Positions 47,356-56,646 are shown, numbered from the stretch's first letter. The stretch is 64,000 bases of DNA from Sulfuritalea sp. (GCA_016708585.1 JADJFK010000006.1:1-64000); one strand, 5' to 3'. Translations and numbers: made by a program. Notes: generated by a model from the sequence alone, not told the origin.

Positions 47356-48936
47356 ATGTTGCAATTCAGCAGCGCCGATCACAGCACATCACCGCCGCGG
47401 GTGAGCATCCCGCGCCAGTACAACGCCGCCTGGGACCTGGTGCAGCGAAACCTGCAGGCCGGGCGGGCGGGCAAGACCGCCTACATCGACGACCACGGCA
47501 GCTATACCTTCGGCGACCTCGCCGAGCGGGTCAACCGCTTCGGCAACGTACTGAACGGCATCGGGCTGGAGCAGGAAGACCGGGTCATGCTGTGCCTGCT
47601 CGACACGATCGATTTTCCGACCACGTTCCTCGGCAGCATCCAGGCCGGCGTGGTGCCGATCGCCGCCAACACGCTGCTGACGACCGCCGACTACGACTTC
47701 ATGCTCGGCGATTCGCGGGCCAAGGCCCTGGTGGTGTCCAAGGCCCTGTGGCCGCAGTTCGCCTCCATCGTCGGCAAGCACAAGACGCTCAAGCACGTGA
47801 TCATCTCCGGCAGCGACGAGAAGGGCTATCCCAACCTGGCCGAACTGATGATGGGCGTCAGCCCGCGCTTCGAACCGGCGCCGACCACCTGCGACGATTT
47901 CTGCTTCTGGCTGTATTCCTCGGGCTCGACGGGAACGCCGAAGGGCACGGTGCACCTGCACTCGCACCTGATCCAGACCGCGGAGCTCTATGGCAGGGCG
48001 ATACTCGGCATCCGCGAGGACGACCTGGTGTTTTCCGCGGCCAAGCTGTTTTTCGCCTACGGCCTGGGCAACGGCCTGACCTTTCCGCTGTCGGTCGGCG
48101 CGACCACGGTGCTGATGGGCGAGCGGCCGACGCCGCAGGCCGTGTTCCAGCGCCTGCGCGAGCACAAGCCGACGATCTTCTACGGCGTGCCGACGCTTTA
48201 CGGCGCATTGCTGGCGAGCCCGGAGATGCTCGTCCGCGCCGAGGTGCCGCGGCTGCGCGTCTGCGCTTCGGCGGGCGAGGCGCTGCCGGCCGACATCGGC
48301 AAGCGCTGGACGGAACTGCTCGGCGTCGAGATCCTCGACGGCATCGGTTCCACCGAGATGCTGCACATCTTCCTTTCCAACCGTGCCGGCGAAGTGCGCT
48401 ACGGCACCACCGGCAAGCCGGTGCCCGGGTACGAGGTGCGCCTGGTCGGCGAGGACGGCAGCGTGGTGGCCAGGGGCGAGATCGGCGAGCTGCAGATCAA
48501 GGGCCCGAGCGCCGCCGCGCTCTACTGGAACAACCGCGAGAAATCGCGCCATACCTTCATGGGCGACTGGACGCGCAGCGGCGACAAGTACATCGAGATC
48601 GAGGACGGCTACTACCAGTACTGCGGCCGTTCCGACGACATGCTCAAGGTTTCGGGCATCTATGTTTCGCCCTTCGAGGTCGAGGGCGCGCTGATGACCC
48701 ATCCCGACATCCTCGAAGCCGCGGTGGTGGCGCATGCCGACACCGACCAGTTGATCAAGCCCAAGGCCTACGTGGTGCTCAAGCCCGGCGTCGCGCCATC
48801 CGACGAGCTCAAGCAGGCGCTGAAGGTGCATGTCAAGGAAAAGCTGGCGCCCTACAAGTATCCGCGCTGGATCGAGTTCGTCGCCGAGCTGCCGAAGACG
48901 GCCACCGGCAAGATACAGCGTTTCAAGCTGCGCTAA
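47356..48936 (+). CDS. bzdA: Benzoate-CoA ligase BzdA
   Basis: 526 aa AMP-forming ligase activating benzoate to benzoyl-CoA, the common entry for both Box and Bzd pathways. Core: YSSGSTGTPKG (nucleotide loop), LFFAYGLGNGLTFPL, DGIGSTEMLHIFLSNR, C-terminal hinge GRSDDMLKVSGIYVSPFEVE and the lysine in KTATGKIQRFKLR. RBS GAGGAG. It is the only benzoate ligase in the window, so it must serve both oxic and anoxic conditions or have a paralogue elsewhere. Confidence 0.94.
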   Translation: MLQFSSADHSTSPPRVSIPRQYNAAWDLVQRNLQAGRAGKTAYIDDHGSYTFGDLAERVNRFGNVLNGIGLEQEDRVMLCLLDTIDFPTTFLGSIQAGVVPIAANTLLTTADYDFMLGDSRAKALVVSKALWPQFASIVGKHKTLKHVIISGSDEKGYPNLAELMMGVSPRFEPAPTTCDDFCFWLYSSGSTGTPKGTVHLHSHLIQTAELYGRAILGIREDDLVFSAAKLFFAYGLGNGLTFPLSVGATTVLMGERPTPQAVFQRLREHKPTIFYGVPTLYGALLASPEMLVRAEVPRLRVCASAGEALPADIGKRWTELLGVEILDGIGSTEMLHIFLSNRAGEVRYGTTGKPVPGYEVRLVGEDGSVVARGEIGELQIKGPSAAALYWNNREKSRHTFMGDWTRSGDKYIEIEDGYYQYCGRSDDMLKVSGIYVSPFEVEGALMTHPDILEAAVVAHADTDQLIKPKAYVVLKPGVAPSDELKQALKVHVKEKLAPYKYPRWIEFVAELPKTATGKIQRFKLR

Positions 48937-48950
48937 TAGAACCTTCGCCC

Positions 48951-49640
48951 ATGCGCGTCCTGATCATCGAGGACGACCTCGATATCGCCGCCAACCTCTA
49001 CGAATTCCTCGAGGGGCGGGGCAACCTCGTTGATCTGGCGCGCGACGGCGTCACCGGCATGCACCTGGCGGTATCCGGCAACTTCGACGCCATCGTGCTC
49101 GACCTCGGCCTGCCCGGTGTCGACGGCCTGTGCCTTTGCCGCAAGCTGCGGCGCGAGGCAAGGCAGGATGTGCCGGTCCTGATCCTGACGGCGCGGGACA
49201 TGCTGGATGACAAGCTCGCCGCCTTCGATTGCGGCGCCGACGATTACCTGGTCAAGCCTTTCGCGCTGCGCGAGGTCGAGGCGCGGCTGCACGCGCTGGC
49301 GGCCCGCCGCCGCGGCCGCGTGGTGGATCGCCGGATGTGTTACGAGGCCATCGAATACGATCCGGCCAAGCACTCGGTGACGGTGGAAGGCAAGGCGGTT
49401 CATCTGTCGCGCAAGTGCCTGCGCCTGCTCGAAATGCTGATTTCCGCCCCGCATCGCGTGTTCACCCGCACCGAACTGGAACACGAACTTTGGGGCGAGG
49501 AGCATCCCCAGAGCGATTCGCTGCGCAGCCACATGCACATGCTGCGCCGCGCCCTGACCGATGCGCGCGGCCATGCGCCGATAGAAACGGTGCACGGCGT
49601 CGGCTATCGCTTCGCCGTGAACGATGGCCGTCAGGCATAG
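48951..49640 (+). CDS. OmpR/PhoB-family response regulator
   Basis: 229 aa. Receiver domain with phospho-acceptor Asp51 (IVLDLGLPGVDG), acidic pair at residues 8-9 and Lys102 (YLVKPF); C-terminal winged helix (LSRKCLRLLEMLISAPHRVFTRTELEHELWG). Begins 14 bp after bzdA and overlaps the kinase gene by 17 bp. Tandem 22-bp repeats just after the kinase gene are a likely binding site, linking the system to the ABC transporter. Confidence 0.9.
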   Translation: MRVLIIEDDLDIAANLYEFLEGRGNLVDLARDGVTGMHLAVSGNFDAIVLDLGLPGVDGLCLCRKLRREARQDVPVLILTARDMLDDKLAAFDCGADDYLVKPFALREVEARLHALAARRRGRVVDRRMCYEAIEYDPAKHSVTVEGKAVHLSRKCLRLLEMLISAPHRVFTRTELEHELWGEEHPQSDSLRSHMHMLRRALTDARGHAPIETVHGVGYRFAVNDGRQA

Positions 49641-50961
49641 CCTCCGCCTCAAGTTTGCGTTTACGTTTGCACTGGCCGGCCTGGTGCTGGTGCTGGTCCA
49701 TGCCGTCGCCATCCACCAGCTCAACCGCCAGCAGGAAGCGCAACTGATCGACCAGATCGTTTCCGACGAGATGGAAGGCCTGCTCGAACAGTACGAACGC
49801 CAGGGCCGCCTCGACGGCCCGCCCTATCGTGCCCTGCAACGCTACCAGGTGCGCCCGGATACCGAGGCGCTGTCGCTGCGCAAGTGGTTCCGCGCCAGCT
49901 GGCTGGTGCAGGGCTTCGTCGCCCGCGACGACGCCGAGCGCGCCGAACTGCCGGCCGGACTGGGCAGCCTGGCGCCCGGCTTCCATGACGTCGGGCAGGG
50001 GGGCGACCGCTATCGCGTCGAAGTCCGCGAGATCGGCAGCATCGTCTTCGTCGTCGCCTACTCGGTATCGCTGCACGAGGAACGCGGATGGCATTTCACC
50101 AGCGCCCTGGCGCTCAGCGCGGTGATCACCGTACTGGTCACGGTACTGGTCGGGCTCTGGCTGTCGGGTCGCCTGACGCGCCAGATCGTCGACCTCGCGC
50201 ATCGCGTGCGCCAGCTCGACGGCAAGCACGCCGGCGAGCCGCTGGAGCGCAATTACCCGGAGCGCGAAGTTGCCGAGCTGGCGGCGGCTTTCGACGGCTA
50301 CCACGAGCGCACGGTGCGCCTCCTGGAGCGCGAGCGCGCCTTCACCGCCGACGTCAGCCACGAGCTGCGCACGCCGCTGACCGCGATCCAGACCACCTGC
50401 GAGCTGATGCTCGACGACGCCGACCTCTCGGCCAGGGTGCGCAGCCGGGTGGACAAGATTTCCGCGGCCACGACGCGGCTGACGGAACTGGTGAATGCCT
50501 TCCTGCTGATGGCGCGCGAGGAGGCCGACGGCATCAGCGGCGAGGTGGACCTGCGCGAATGCATCGAGGAGGCCGCCGAGAGCGTGCGCGAGCGCGCCGC
50601 GGCCAAGGGGCTGACGCTGCTGGTCGAGTCCGGTGCGGCGGTGCGGCTGCGGGCGCCGCGGCGGGCGCTGCAGGTGGTGCTGTCGAACCTGCTGGCGAAT
50701 GCGGTGAGCTATACCGAGCGCGGCTCGGTGACGCTCAGCAACCGGGGCTGCGCCGTGGAGATCACCGATACCGGCCCCGGCGTTACGCCCGATCGCATCC
50801 CCGAGCTGTTCCGCCGTTTCCACCGCGGCGATGCGCGCGGCGGCGACGGTTTCGGCCTCGGCCTGGCCATCGTCAAGCGCATCTGCGAACAGGCCGGCTG
50901 GCGGATTACGGTCGAACCCCGGGAGGAGGGCGGCACCCGGGTCAGCCTGGCCCTGATTTGA
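49624..50961 (+). CDS. Sensor histidine kinase
   Basis: 445 aa membrane kinase: TM helix at about residues 10-30, a periplasmic sensor loop of about 125 residues, TM2 at 158-180, HAMP, HisKA with His246 (TADVSHELRTPL), and a HATPase domain (NLLANAVSYTERG, DTGPGV, GFGLGLAIVKRI). It should sense an extracytoplasmic signal, plausibly an aromatic acid given the neighbours, and phosphorylate the regulator encoded just upstream. Confidence 0.9.
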   Translation: MAVRHSLRLKFAFTFALAGLVLVLVHAVAIHQLNRQQEAQLIDQIVSDEMEGLLEQYERQGRLDGPPYRALQRYQVRPDTEALSLRKWFRASWLVQGFVARDDAERAELPAGLGSLAPGFHDVGQGGDRYRVEVREIGSIVFVVAYSVSLHEERGWHFTSALALSAVITVLVTVLVGLWLSGRLTRQIVDLAHRVRQLDGKHAGEPLERNYPEREVAELAAAFDGYHERTVRLLERERAFTADVSHELRTPLTAIQTTCELMLDDADLSARVRSRVDKISAATTRLTELVNAFLLMAREEADGISGEVDLRECIEEAAESVRERAAAKGLTLLVESGAAVRLRAPRRALQVVLSNLLANAVSYTERGSVTLSNRGCAVEITDTGPGVTPDRIPELFRRFHRGDARGGDGFGLGLAIVKRICEQAGWRITVEPREEGGTRVSLALI

Positions 50962-50999
50962 CGAAGATTTGACATTTCCATGACGGCGATTTGATGTTT
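50959..50999 (+). promoter_or_regulatory. Tandem direct repeats, likely response-regulator site
   Basis: TGACG-N2-GATTTGA-N2-TTT occurs at 50959-50977 and again at 50981-50999, exactly 22 bp apart (two helical turns), the layout of PhoB/OmpR boxes. TATACT at 51006-51011 is a -10 at the distance expected when the boxes replace the -35. Confidence 0.6.
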
Positions 51000-51153
51000 G
51001 CTTCCTATACTGGCGCGACTTCCGGACAATCAAAAAACCCCACACCCGGGCGCGTCCCGGCTTGACGCAGCGGATTCGAGATGCTGTTATAGTCGTTCGC
51101 ACCGCGGCGTGGCCGGAAGGCGGGCTGCACATCTAACCTAGGAGGAGAAAACA

Positions 51154-52362
51154 ATGAGCCAGAACGACAAGGATGTATTCGATCGCCGCGAGTTCCTGAA
51201 GGGAACCGCCGCCGTCGCCGGCGCGGCCGCGGCGGGCACGCTGTTGCCGTCCGCGACCGCCCTCGCCCAGCAGGGCAAGCTCAAGGTCGGCCTGATGCTG
51301 CCCTACACCGGAACCTTCGCCCAGCTCGGCGTGGCCATCACCAACGGCTTCAAGCTGGCGGTGGAAGAGCGCGGCGGCAAGCTGGCCGGTCGCGAAATCG
51401 AATTCATCACCGTCGATGACGAATCCAATCCGGCCAAGGCGCCGGAGAACGTCAACAAGCTGGTGCAGCGCGACAAGGTCGACGTCGTCATCGGCACCGT
51501 GCATTCCGGCGTGGTGATGGGCATGGCCAAGGTGCTCAAGGAATCCGGCACGCTGTGGATCAACCCCAACGGCGGCGCCGGCGCCATGACGGGCGCCGCC
51601 TGCGCGCCCAACTTCTTTCGCACCTCGTTCTCCAACTGGCAGACCACGCATGCCCTGGGCAAGGTGCTCAAGGCCAAGGGCCACAAGAATGCCGTGTTCA
51701 TCACCTGGAAGTACGCCGCCGGCGAGGAGATGATGGAAGGCTTCAAGGAAGGTTTCGAGAAGGAAGGCGGCAAGCTGGTCAAGGAGCTGTATACGCCCTT
51801 CCCGCAGGTCGAGTTCCAGGCGCTGCTGACCGAGATCGCCAGCATCAAGCCGGATGCCGTGGTGGCCTTCTTCGCCGGTGGCGGCGCCGCCAAGTTCCTC
51901 AAGGATTACCAGGCCGCCGGCCTCAAGGGCAAGATCCCGCTCTACGGCTCGGGCTTCCTCACCGACGGCGTGCTCGATGCCGTGGGCGATGCCGGCGAAG
52001 GCGTGGAAACCACGCTGCACTATGCCGACGGTCTCGACACCAAGAAGGACAAGGCCTTCCGCCTCGCCTACGCCAAGACCTTCAAGCTGCAGCCCGACGT
52101 CTATGCGGTGCAGGGCTACGATGCCGGCCAGCTGCTGGCGGCGGGACTGGAAGCCGTCAAGGGCAATGTCGCCGACAAGGTGGGCGTGATCAAGGGCATG
52201 GAAGCCGCCAAGATCGACAGCCCGCGCGGCGTATGGACGCTGTCCAAGGCGCACAATCCGGTGCAGGACATGTACCTGCGCAAGGTGGTCGGCAAGGAAA
52301 ACAAGGTGCAGGGTGTGGCCTGGAAGGCGCTGGCCGATCCGGCGCGCGGCTGCAAGATGTAA
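51154..52362 (+). CDS. ABC transporter substrate-binding protein, aromatic/branched-chain amino acid type
   Basis: 402 aa periplasmic binding protein of the Leu/Ile/Val-type (peripla_BP_6) fold. The N-terminus is a twin-arginine signal (DRREFLKGTAAVAGAAAAG, then ALAQ). The body starts KVGLMLPYTGTFAQLG and has VDVVIGTVHSGVVMGMA. Such proteins next to benzoate genes usually bind benzoate or hydroxybenzoates. RBS AGGAGGAG before ATG 51154. A perfect intrinsic terminator follows, so this gene should be made in excess over the permease genes. Confidence 0.9.
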   Translation: MSQNDKDVFDRREFLKGTAAVAGAAAAGTLLPSATALAQQGKLKVGLMLPYTGTFAQLGVAITNGFKLAVEERGGKLAGREIEFITVDDESNPAKAPENVNKLVQRDKVDVVIGTVHSGVVMGMAKVLKESGTLWINPNGGAGAMTGAACAPNFFRTSFSNWQTTHALGKVLKAKGHKNAVFITWKYAAGEEMMEGFKEGFEKEGGKLVKELYTPFPQVEFQALLTEIASIKPDAVVAFFAGGGAAKFLKDYQAAGLKGKIPLYGSGFLTDGVLDAVGDAGEGVETTLHYADGLDTKKDKAFRLAYAKTFKLQPDVYAVQGYDAGQLLAAGLEAVKGNVADKVGVIKGMEAAKIDSPRGVWTLSKAHNPVQDMYLRKVVGKENKVQGVAWKALADPARGCKM

Positions 52363-52375
52363 AGGCGTTTCCCCG

Positions 52376-52408
52376 AACGGGGCGGTTGCCGCAACCGCCC
52401 CGTTTTTT
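52376..52408 (+). terminator. Intraoperon terminator after the binding-protein gene
   Basis: A 13-bp perfect stem (AACGGGGCGGTTG / CAACCGCCCCGTT) with a three-base loop and six T residues, 13 bp after the stop codon. Confidence 0.9.
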
Positions 52409-52434
52409 CGCCTTCCACTTTTCCCATCCGCTTT

Positions 52435-52466
52435 CATCGCCGTAGCGCCACCGCCGACTTTCCGTG
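52435..52466 (+). repeat. Dispersed 26-bp repeat copy at the permease start
   Basis: TCGCCGTAG then CGCCACCGCCGACTTT runs to within 3 bases of the GTG start codon at 52464, occupying the place of the ribosome site. Confidence 0.75.
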
Positions 52467-53330
52467 GATTTCGCCTTTTTCCTGATCCAGTTGCTCAACG
52501 GCCTGCAATACGGCCTGCTGCTGTTCCTCGTCGCCAGCGGGCTGACGCTGGTGTTCGGCATCATGGGCATCATCAACCTGGCCCATGGCAGCTTCTACAT
52601 GGTCGGCGCCTACCTGGCGTGGTCGCTGGCCGGAATGACCGGCAACCTGGCGACCGCGATCCTGCTCGCGATCCCGCTCACCGTGGTGCTCGGCATGGCG
52701 CTGGAGCGCCTGCTGTTCCGCCACCTCTACCAGCGCGACCACCTCTACCAGGTGCTGCTGACCTACGGCCTGATCCTGGTTTTCGAAGAACTGCGCAGCC
52801 TGATCTGGGGCGACGACGTGCATGGCGTCGCGGTGCCGGCCCTGCTCAATGCCTCGATTTCACTGACGGAGAACCTCTCCTATCCGGTGTATCGGCTGGC
52901 CATTTCCGGCGTCTGCCTGCTACTGGCGGCCGCGCTCTATTTCCTGATCCAGAAGACGCGGCTGGGCATGATGATCCGCGCCGGCGCCAGCAATCGCGAC
53001 ATGGTGCAGTCGCTGGGCATCGACATCAAGCTGATCTACACCCTGGTGTTCGCGCTGGGCATCGCGCTGGCCGCCTTCGCCGGCATGATCAACGCGCCGC
53101 TGTCCTCGGTGTTTCCCAACATGGGCAGCAGCGTCCTGATCATCTGCTTCGTGGTCGTCGTCATCGGCGGCATCGGCTCGGTCAAGGGCGCCATGGCGGC
53201 CTCGCTGATGATCGGCCTGGCGGAAACCTTCGGCACGGTGCTGGTGCCGGAAGTGGCGGGCATGATCGTCTACGTGCTGATGGCCATCGTCCTCGTCTGG
53301 CGGCCGCAAGGCCTGTTCGGCAAGGCCTGA
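52464..53330 (+). CDS. ABC transporter permease (LivH type)
   Basis: 288 aa inner-membrane permease with about eight helices: LNGLQYGLLLFLVASGLTLVFG and IMGIINLAHGSFYMVGAYL are LivH signatures, and GGIGSVKGAMAASLMIG the cytoplasmic loop for ATPase contact. GTG start at 52464 (MDFAFFLIQ) aligns with the family start. No Shine-Dalgarno is visible because a dispersed repeat copy lies immediately upstream. Confidence 0.88.
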   Translation: MDFAFFLIQLLNGLQYGLLLFLVASGLTLVFGIMGIINLAHGSFYMVGAYLAWSLAGMTGNLATAILLAIPLTVVLGMALERLLFRHLYQRDHLYQVLLTYGLILVFEELRSLIWGDDVHGVAVPALLNASISLTENLSYPVYRLAISGVCLLLAAALYFLIQKTRLGMMIRAGASNRDMVQSLGIDIKLIYTLVFALGIALAAFAGMINAPLSSVFPNMGSSVLIICFVVVVIGGIGSVKGAMAASLMIGLAETFGTVLVPEVAGMIVYVLMAIVLVWRPQGLFGKA

Positions 53331-53331
53331 G

Positions 53332-54318
53332 ATGGAATCCCGCGTGTCGCGTTACCTGCCGTACCTGGCCTTCGGCCTGCTGGCCCTGTTTCCCCTGACG
53401 GAAAGCACCTTCTACATGCAGTTGCTGACCAAGGTGCTGATCATGGCCATCTTCGCCATGAGCCTCGACCTGCTGGTCGGCTATACCGGCCTCGTCAGCT
53501 TCGGCCATGCCGCCTACTTCGGCCTCGCCGGCTATGCCCTGGCGCTGATGTCCCCTGGATACGATGCCGTCAGCCTGTGGTGGACGCTGCCGGCAGCGGT
53601 CGCGGTCTGTGCCCTGTTCGCGCTGTTTACCGGCATGCTGGTGCTGCGTACGCGCGGCATCTATTTCATCATGGTGACGCTGGCTTTCGCCCAGATGCTG
53701 TTCTTCGTCTTCCACGATACCAAGCTCGGCGGCGGATCGGACGGCGCCTACATCTACGTCAAGCCTTCCATGAAGCTGGGCGATTTCGAACTGGCCAATC
53801 TGGAAAAGCCCGCACAGTTCTACTGGCTGGCGCTGTTCCTCATGGCGGCGACCTACCTGCTGCTGCATCGCGTGCTCGGTTCCAGCTTCGGCCGCGCGCT
53901 GCTCGGCATCAAGGTCAACGAGCACCGCATGCGCGCCCTGGGCTTTCCGGTATTCCGCTACCAGCTGGCGAGCTTCACGCTGGCCGGTTCTCTGGCCGGC
54001 ATCGCCGGCTACCTGGCGGCCATGCAGTACGGCTTCGTCAATCCTGAAATCCTGTCCTGGCACCAGTCCGGGGCGGTGCTGATGATGGTGATCCTGGGCG
54101 GCATGGGCACGCTGTACGGGGCGGCGATCGGATCCTTCGCCTTCATCGTGCTCCAGGAAGTGCTGTCGAACCAGGCCTGGTTCGGCGCCTGGGCCAAGCA
54201 CTGGCAACTGGCGATGGGCATCCTGATCATGCTGGTGGCGCTGTATCTGCCGCAGGGCCTGGCCGGCCTCGCGCAGAAGTTCCGCGGCAAGCCCGCGCCG
54301 GAGGCCGCCGATGAGTGA
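53332..54318 (+). CDS. ABC transporter permease (LivM type)
   Basis: 328 aa membrane permease: DLLVGYTGLVSFGHAAYFGLAGY and GGMGTLYGAAIGSFAF are LivM signatures. Starts 1 bp after the LivH-type stop and overlaps the ATPase gene by 8 bp. Forms the transport pore with the LivH-type protein. Confidence 0.92.
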   Translation: MESRVSRYLPYLAFGLLALFPLTESTFYMQLLTKVLIMAIFAMSLDLLVGYTGLVSFGHAAYFGLAGYALALMSPGYDAVSLWWTLPAAVAVCALFALFTGMLVLRTRGIYFIMVTLAFAQMLFFVFHDTKLGGGSDGAYIYVKPSMKLGDFELANLEKPAQFYWLALFLMAATYLLLHRVLGSSFGRALLGIKVNEHRMRALGFPVFRYQLASFTLAGSLAGIAGYLAAMQYGFVNPEILSWHQSGAVLMMVILGGMGTLYGAAIGSFAFIVLQEVLSNQAWFGAWAKHWQLAMGILIMLVALYLPQGLAGLAQKFRGKPAPEAADE

Positions 54319-55096
54319 CAAGCCGCAGACCGTGAGCGGCGAACCCATCCTGCGCACGCAGGGTCTGACCAAGCGCTTTGGCGGCCTGGTCGCGGTCAGC
54401 GATGTGTCGCTCGACCTGCATGTCGGCGAAGTCCATGTCGTGATCGGGCCCAACGGCGCCGGCAAGACCACCCTGACCAACCTGCTGTCGGGCGATCTGC
54501 CGCCGACCTCGGGCCGGGTGATGTTCGGCGGCCGCGACATTGCCGGCAGCAGCGCGGACCAGATCTCGCGCATGGGCATCGGCCGCAGCTACCAGAAGAC
54601 CAACATCTTCCTGCCCTTCACGGTTTTCGAAAATGCGCGCCTGGCCGCCCAGTCGCGCACGCCCCATGCGCTGAAGGTTTTCAGCCGCGCCGCCGATTTT
54701 GCCGAAATCAACCGGCGCGCCGACGCCGCGCTGGAAGCCGCCGGCCTTACCCATCGCGCCCAGCGCGTTGCGGCCACGCTTTCCCACGGCGAACAGCGCC
54801 AGCTTGAAATCGCCATGTGCCTCGCCACCCAGCCGCGCGTGCTGCTGCTCGACGAACCGCTGGCCGGCATGGGCCCGCACGAGTCGCAGCGCATGGTGGA
54901 ACTGATCAAGAGTCTGACCGCGGACCACGCCATCATGCTGATCGAGCACGACATGGATGCCGTGTTCGCGCTGGCGCACCGGCTCACGGTGATGGTCAAC
55001 GGCGAGGTGCTCGAATCCGGCACGCCGGCCGAAGTGCGCTCCAGCCCAGCGGTGCAATTGGCCTACCTCGGCGGCGAGGAACTGCTGCATGACTGA
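54311..55096 (+). CDS. ABC transporter ATP-binding protein (LivG type)
   Basis: 261 aa ATPase: Walker A GPNGAGKTTL, signature LSHGEQRQLEIAM, Walker B LLLDEPLAGM, and LivG-type loop IGRSYQKTNIFLPFTVFEN. Overlaps both neighbours by 8 bp, so translation is coupled. Confidence 0.94.
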   Translation: MSDKPQTVSGEPILRTQGLTKRFGGLVAVSDVSLDLHVGEVHVVIGPNGAGKTTLTNLLSGDLPPTSGRVMFGGRDIAGSSADQISRMGIGRSYQKTNIFLPFTVFENARLAAQSRTPHALKVFSRAADFAEINRRADAALEAAGLTHRAQRVAATLSHGEQRQLEIAMCLATQPRVLLLDEPLAGMGPHESQRMVELIKSLTADHAIMLIEHDMDAVFALAHRLTVMVNGEVLESGTPAEVRSSPAVQLAYLGGEELLHD

Positions 55097-55841
55097 GACC
55101 CCCAACGCATCCGGCGTACCGGCCTCGGCGGCCGACACGCTGCTCGAAGGCAGCGGCCTGCATACCTTCTACGGCGTCAGCCACATCCTGCACGGCGTCG
55201 ATTTCGCCGTGCGCCGCGGCGAGACCATCGGCCTCATGGGGCGCAACGGCATGGGCAAGACCACGCTGATCAAGACCCTGCTCGGCCTGGTGCGGCCGCG
55301 CGAAGGTCAGGTCAGGGTGCGCGGCGAGGACATGACGCAGGCCGCAACACACGCCATCGCCCGCCGCGGCATCGCCTACGTGCCCGAAGGCCGCGGCATC
55401 TTCCCCAACCTCTCGGTGCGCGAGAACCTGGTCATGGCCGCGCGCGCCGGCGTCGACGGCCGTCGCGAATGGGATTTCGACCGCGTCATCCAGACCTTCC
55501 CGCGCCTCGGCGAGCGCCTCGCCAACGGCGGCGCGCAGCTCTCCGGCGGCGAGCAGCAGATGCTGACCATCGGCCGCGCGCTGATGACCAACCCCGACCT
55601 GCTGATCCTCGACGAGGCCACCGAAGGCCTGGCGCCGCTGATCGCCCGCGAGATCTGGAACATCATCAAGACCATCCGCGCCTCCGGCATCGCCACGGTC
55701 ATCGTGGACAAGAACTATGCGGCGGTGATGGCGCTGGCCGACCGCAGCGTGGTGCTGGTCAAGGGCAGGGTGGTGTTCTCGGGCGAGTCCCGGGAACTCG
55801 CGGACAACGAGGAACTGATGCACCGCTTTTTGGGAGTCTGA
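55089..55841 (+). CDS. ABC transporter ATP-binding protein (LivF type)
   Basis: 250 aa second ATPase: Walker A GRNGMGKTTL, signature LSGGEQQMLTIGRALM, Walker B LLILDEATEGLAP. A family-typical LivF. Last ABC gene; the hydrolase starts 4 bp later. Confidence 0.94.
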   Translation: MTETPNASGVPASAADTLLEGSGLHTFYGVSHILHGVDFAVRRGETIGLMGRNGMGKTTLIKTLLGLVRPREGQVRVRGEDMTQAATHAIARRGIAYVPEGRGIFPNLSVRENLVMAARAGVDGRREWDFDRVIQTFPRLGERLANGGAQLSGGEQQMLTIGRALMTNPDLLILDEATEGLAPLIAREIWNIIKTIRASGIATVIVDKNYAAVMALADRSVVLVKGRVVFSGESRELADNEELMHRFLGV

Positions 55842-55845
55842 GTTC

Positions 55846-56646
55846 GTGCATTCCGGCTTCCTCACCGCCGGCGGCCACCGCCTCGAATACCAGCTGATCC
55901 CGGCGCACCAGATCAACCGGCCGACCCTGGTGTTGCTGCACGAAGGACTGGGCTCGGTGGCGATGTGGCGCGACTTCCCGGCGCGCCTCGCCGCCGCGAC
56001 GGGCTGCCGGACGCTGGTGTATTCGCGCTACGGCTACGGCCAGTCCGATCTGTTGCAGGAGCCTTTCGGCACCGACTACATGCATCGCGAGGGCAGGGAG
56101 ACCCTGCCCGAAGTGCTGGCCGCGCTGGAGATCGAAAACCCGGTGCTGGTCGGCCATTCCGACGGCGCCTCGATCGCGCTGCTGCACGCCGGCGCCGGCC
56201 ATCCGTTGGCGGGCCTGGTGGTCATGGCACCGCACTGCTTCGTCGAGGACATTTCCATCAGTAGCATCGCCGCGGCCAAAGTGGCGTTCGAGACCACCGA
56301 CCTGCCGGCCAAGCTCGGCAGGTACCACCGCGATGTCAATCGCACCTTCCGGGGCTGGAATGACATCTGGCTGCATCCGGATTTCCGCGCCTGGAACATC
56401 GAGGACTGCCTGCCGCACATCCGCTGCCCGATCCTGGCGATCCAGGGCGAGGACGACGAATACGGCACCATGGCGCAGGTCGAGGCGATTGCATCGGGGG
56501 CGCGCAACTCGGCGGGCGTCGAATTGCTGAAGCTCGCCGATTGCCGACACTCTGCGCACAAGGACCAGACCCAGGCGGTGATCGAGGCGGTCAACCGCTT
56601 CGTCGAGAACCTCGATCTCGCCGTGCCGCCGGCGCCGACTTTCTGA
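55846..56646 (+). CDS. Alpha/beta hydrolase
   Basis: 266 aa. Nucleophile elbow GHSDGAS, acid in IQGEDDEYG and catalytic His in ADCRHSAHKDQ give a complete triad; oxyanion loop LLHEGLGSVAMW. Related to carboxylesterases found beside aromatic transporters, possibly hydrolysing an ester or stray acyl-CoA of the substrate. GTG start at 55846. The last nine codons (LAVPPAPTF) and stop are supplied by a dispersed repeat copy, so the original C-terminus was probably different. Confidence 0.83.
   Translation: MHSGFLTAGGHRLEYQLIPAHQINRPTLVLLHEGLGSVAMWRDFPARLAAATGCRTLVYSRYGYGQSDLLQEPFGTDYMHREGRETLPEVLAALEIENPVLVGHSDGASIALLHAGAGHPLAGLVVMAPHCFVEDISISSIAAAKVAFETTDLPAKLGRYHRDVNRTFRGWNDIWLHPDFRAWNIEDCLPHIRCPILAIQGEDDEYGTMAQVEAIASGARNSAGVELLKLADCRHSAHKDQTQAVIEAVNRFVENLDLAVPPAPTF
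56618..56646 (+). repeat. Dispersed 26-bp repeat copy forming a gene 3' end
   Basis: TCGCCGTGC then CGCCGGCGCCGACTTT and the stop TGA; encodes AVPPAPTF at the end of the hydrolase. Confidence 0.8.
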
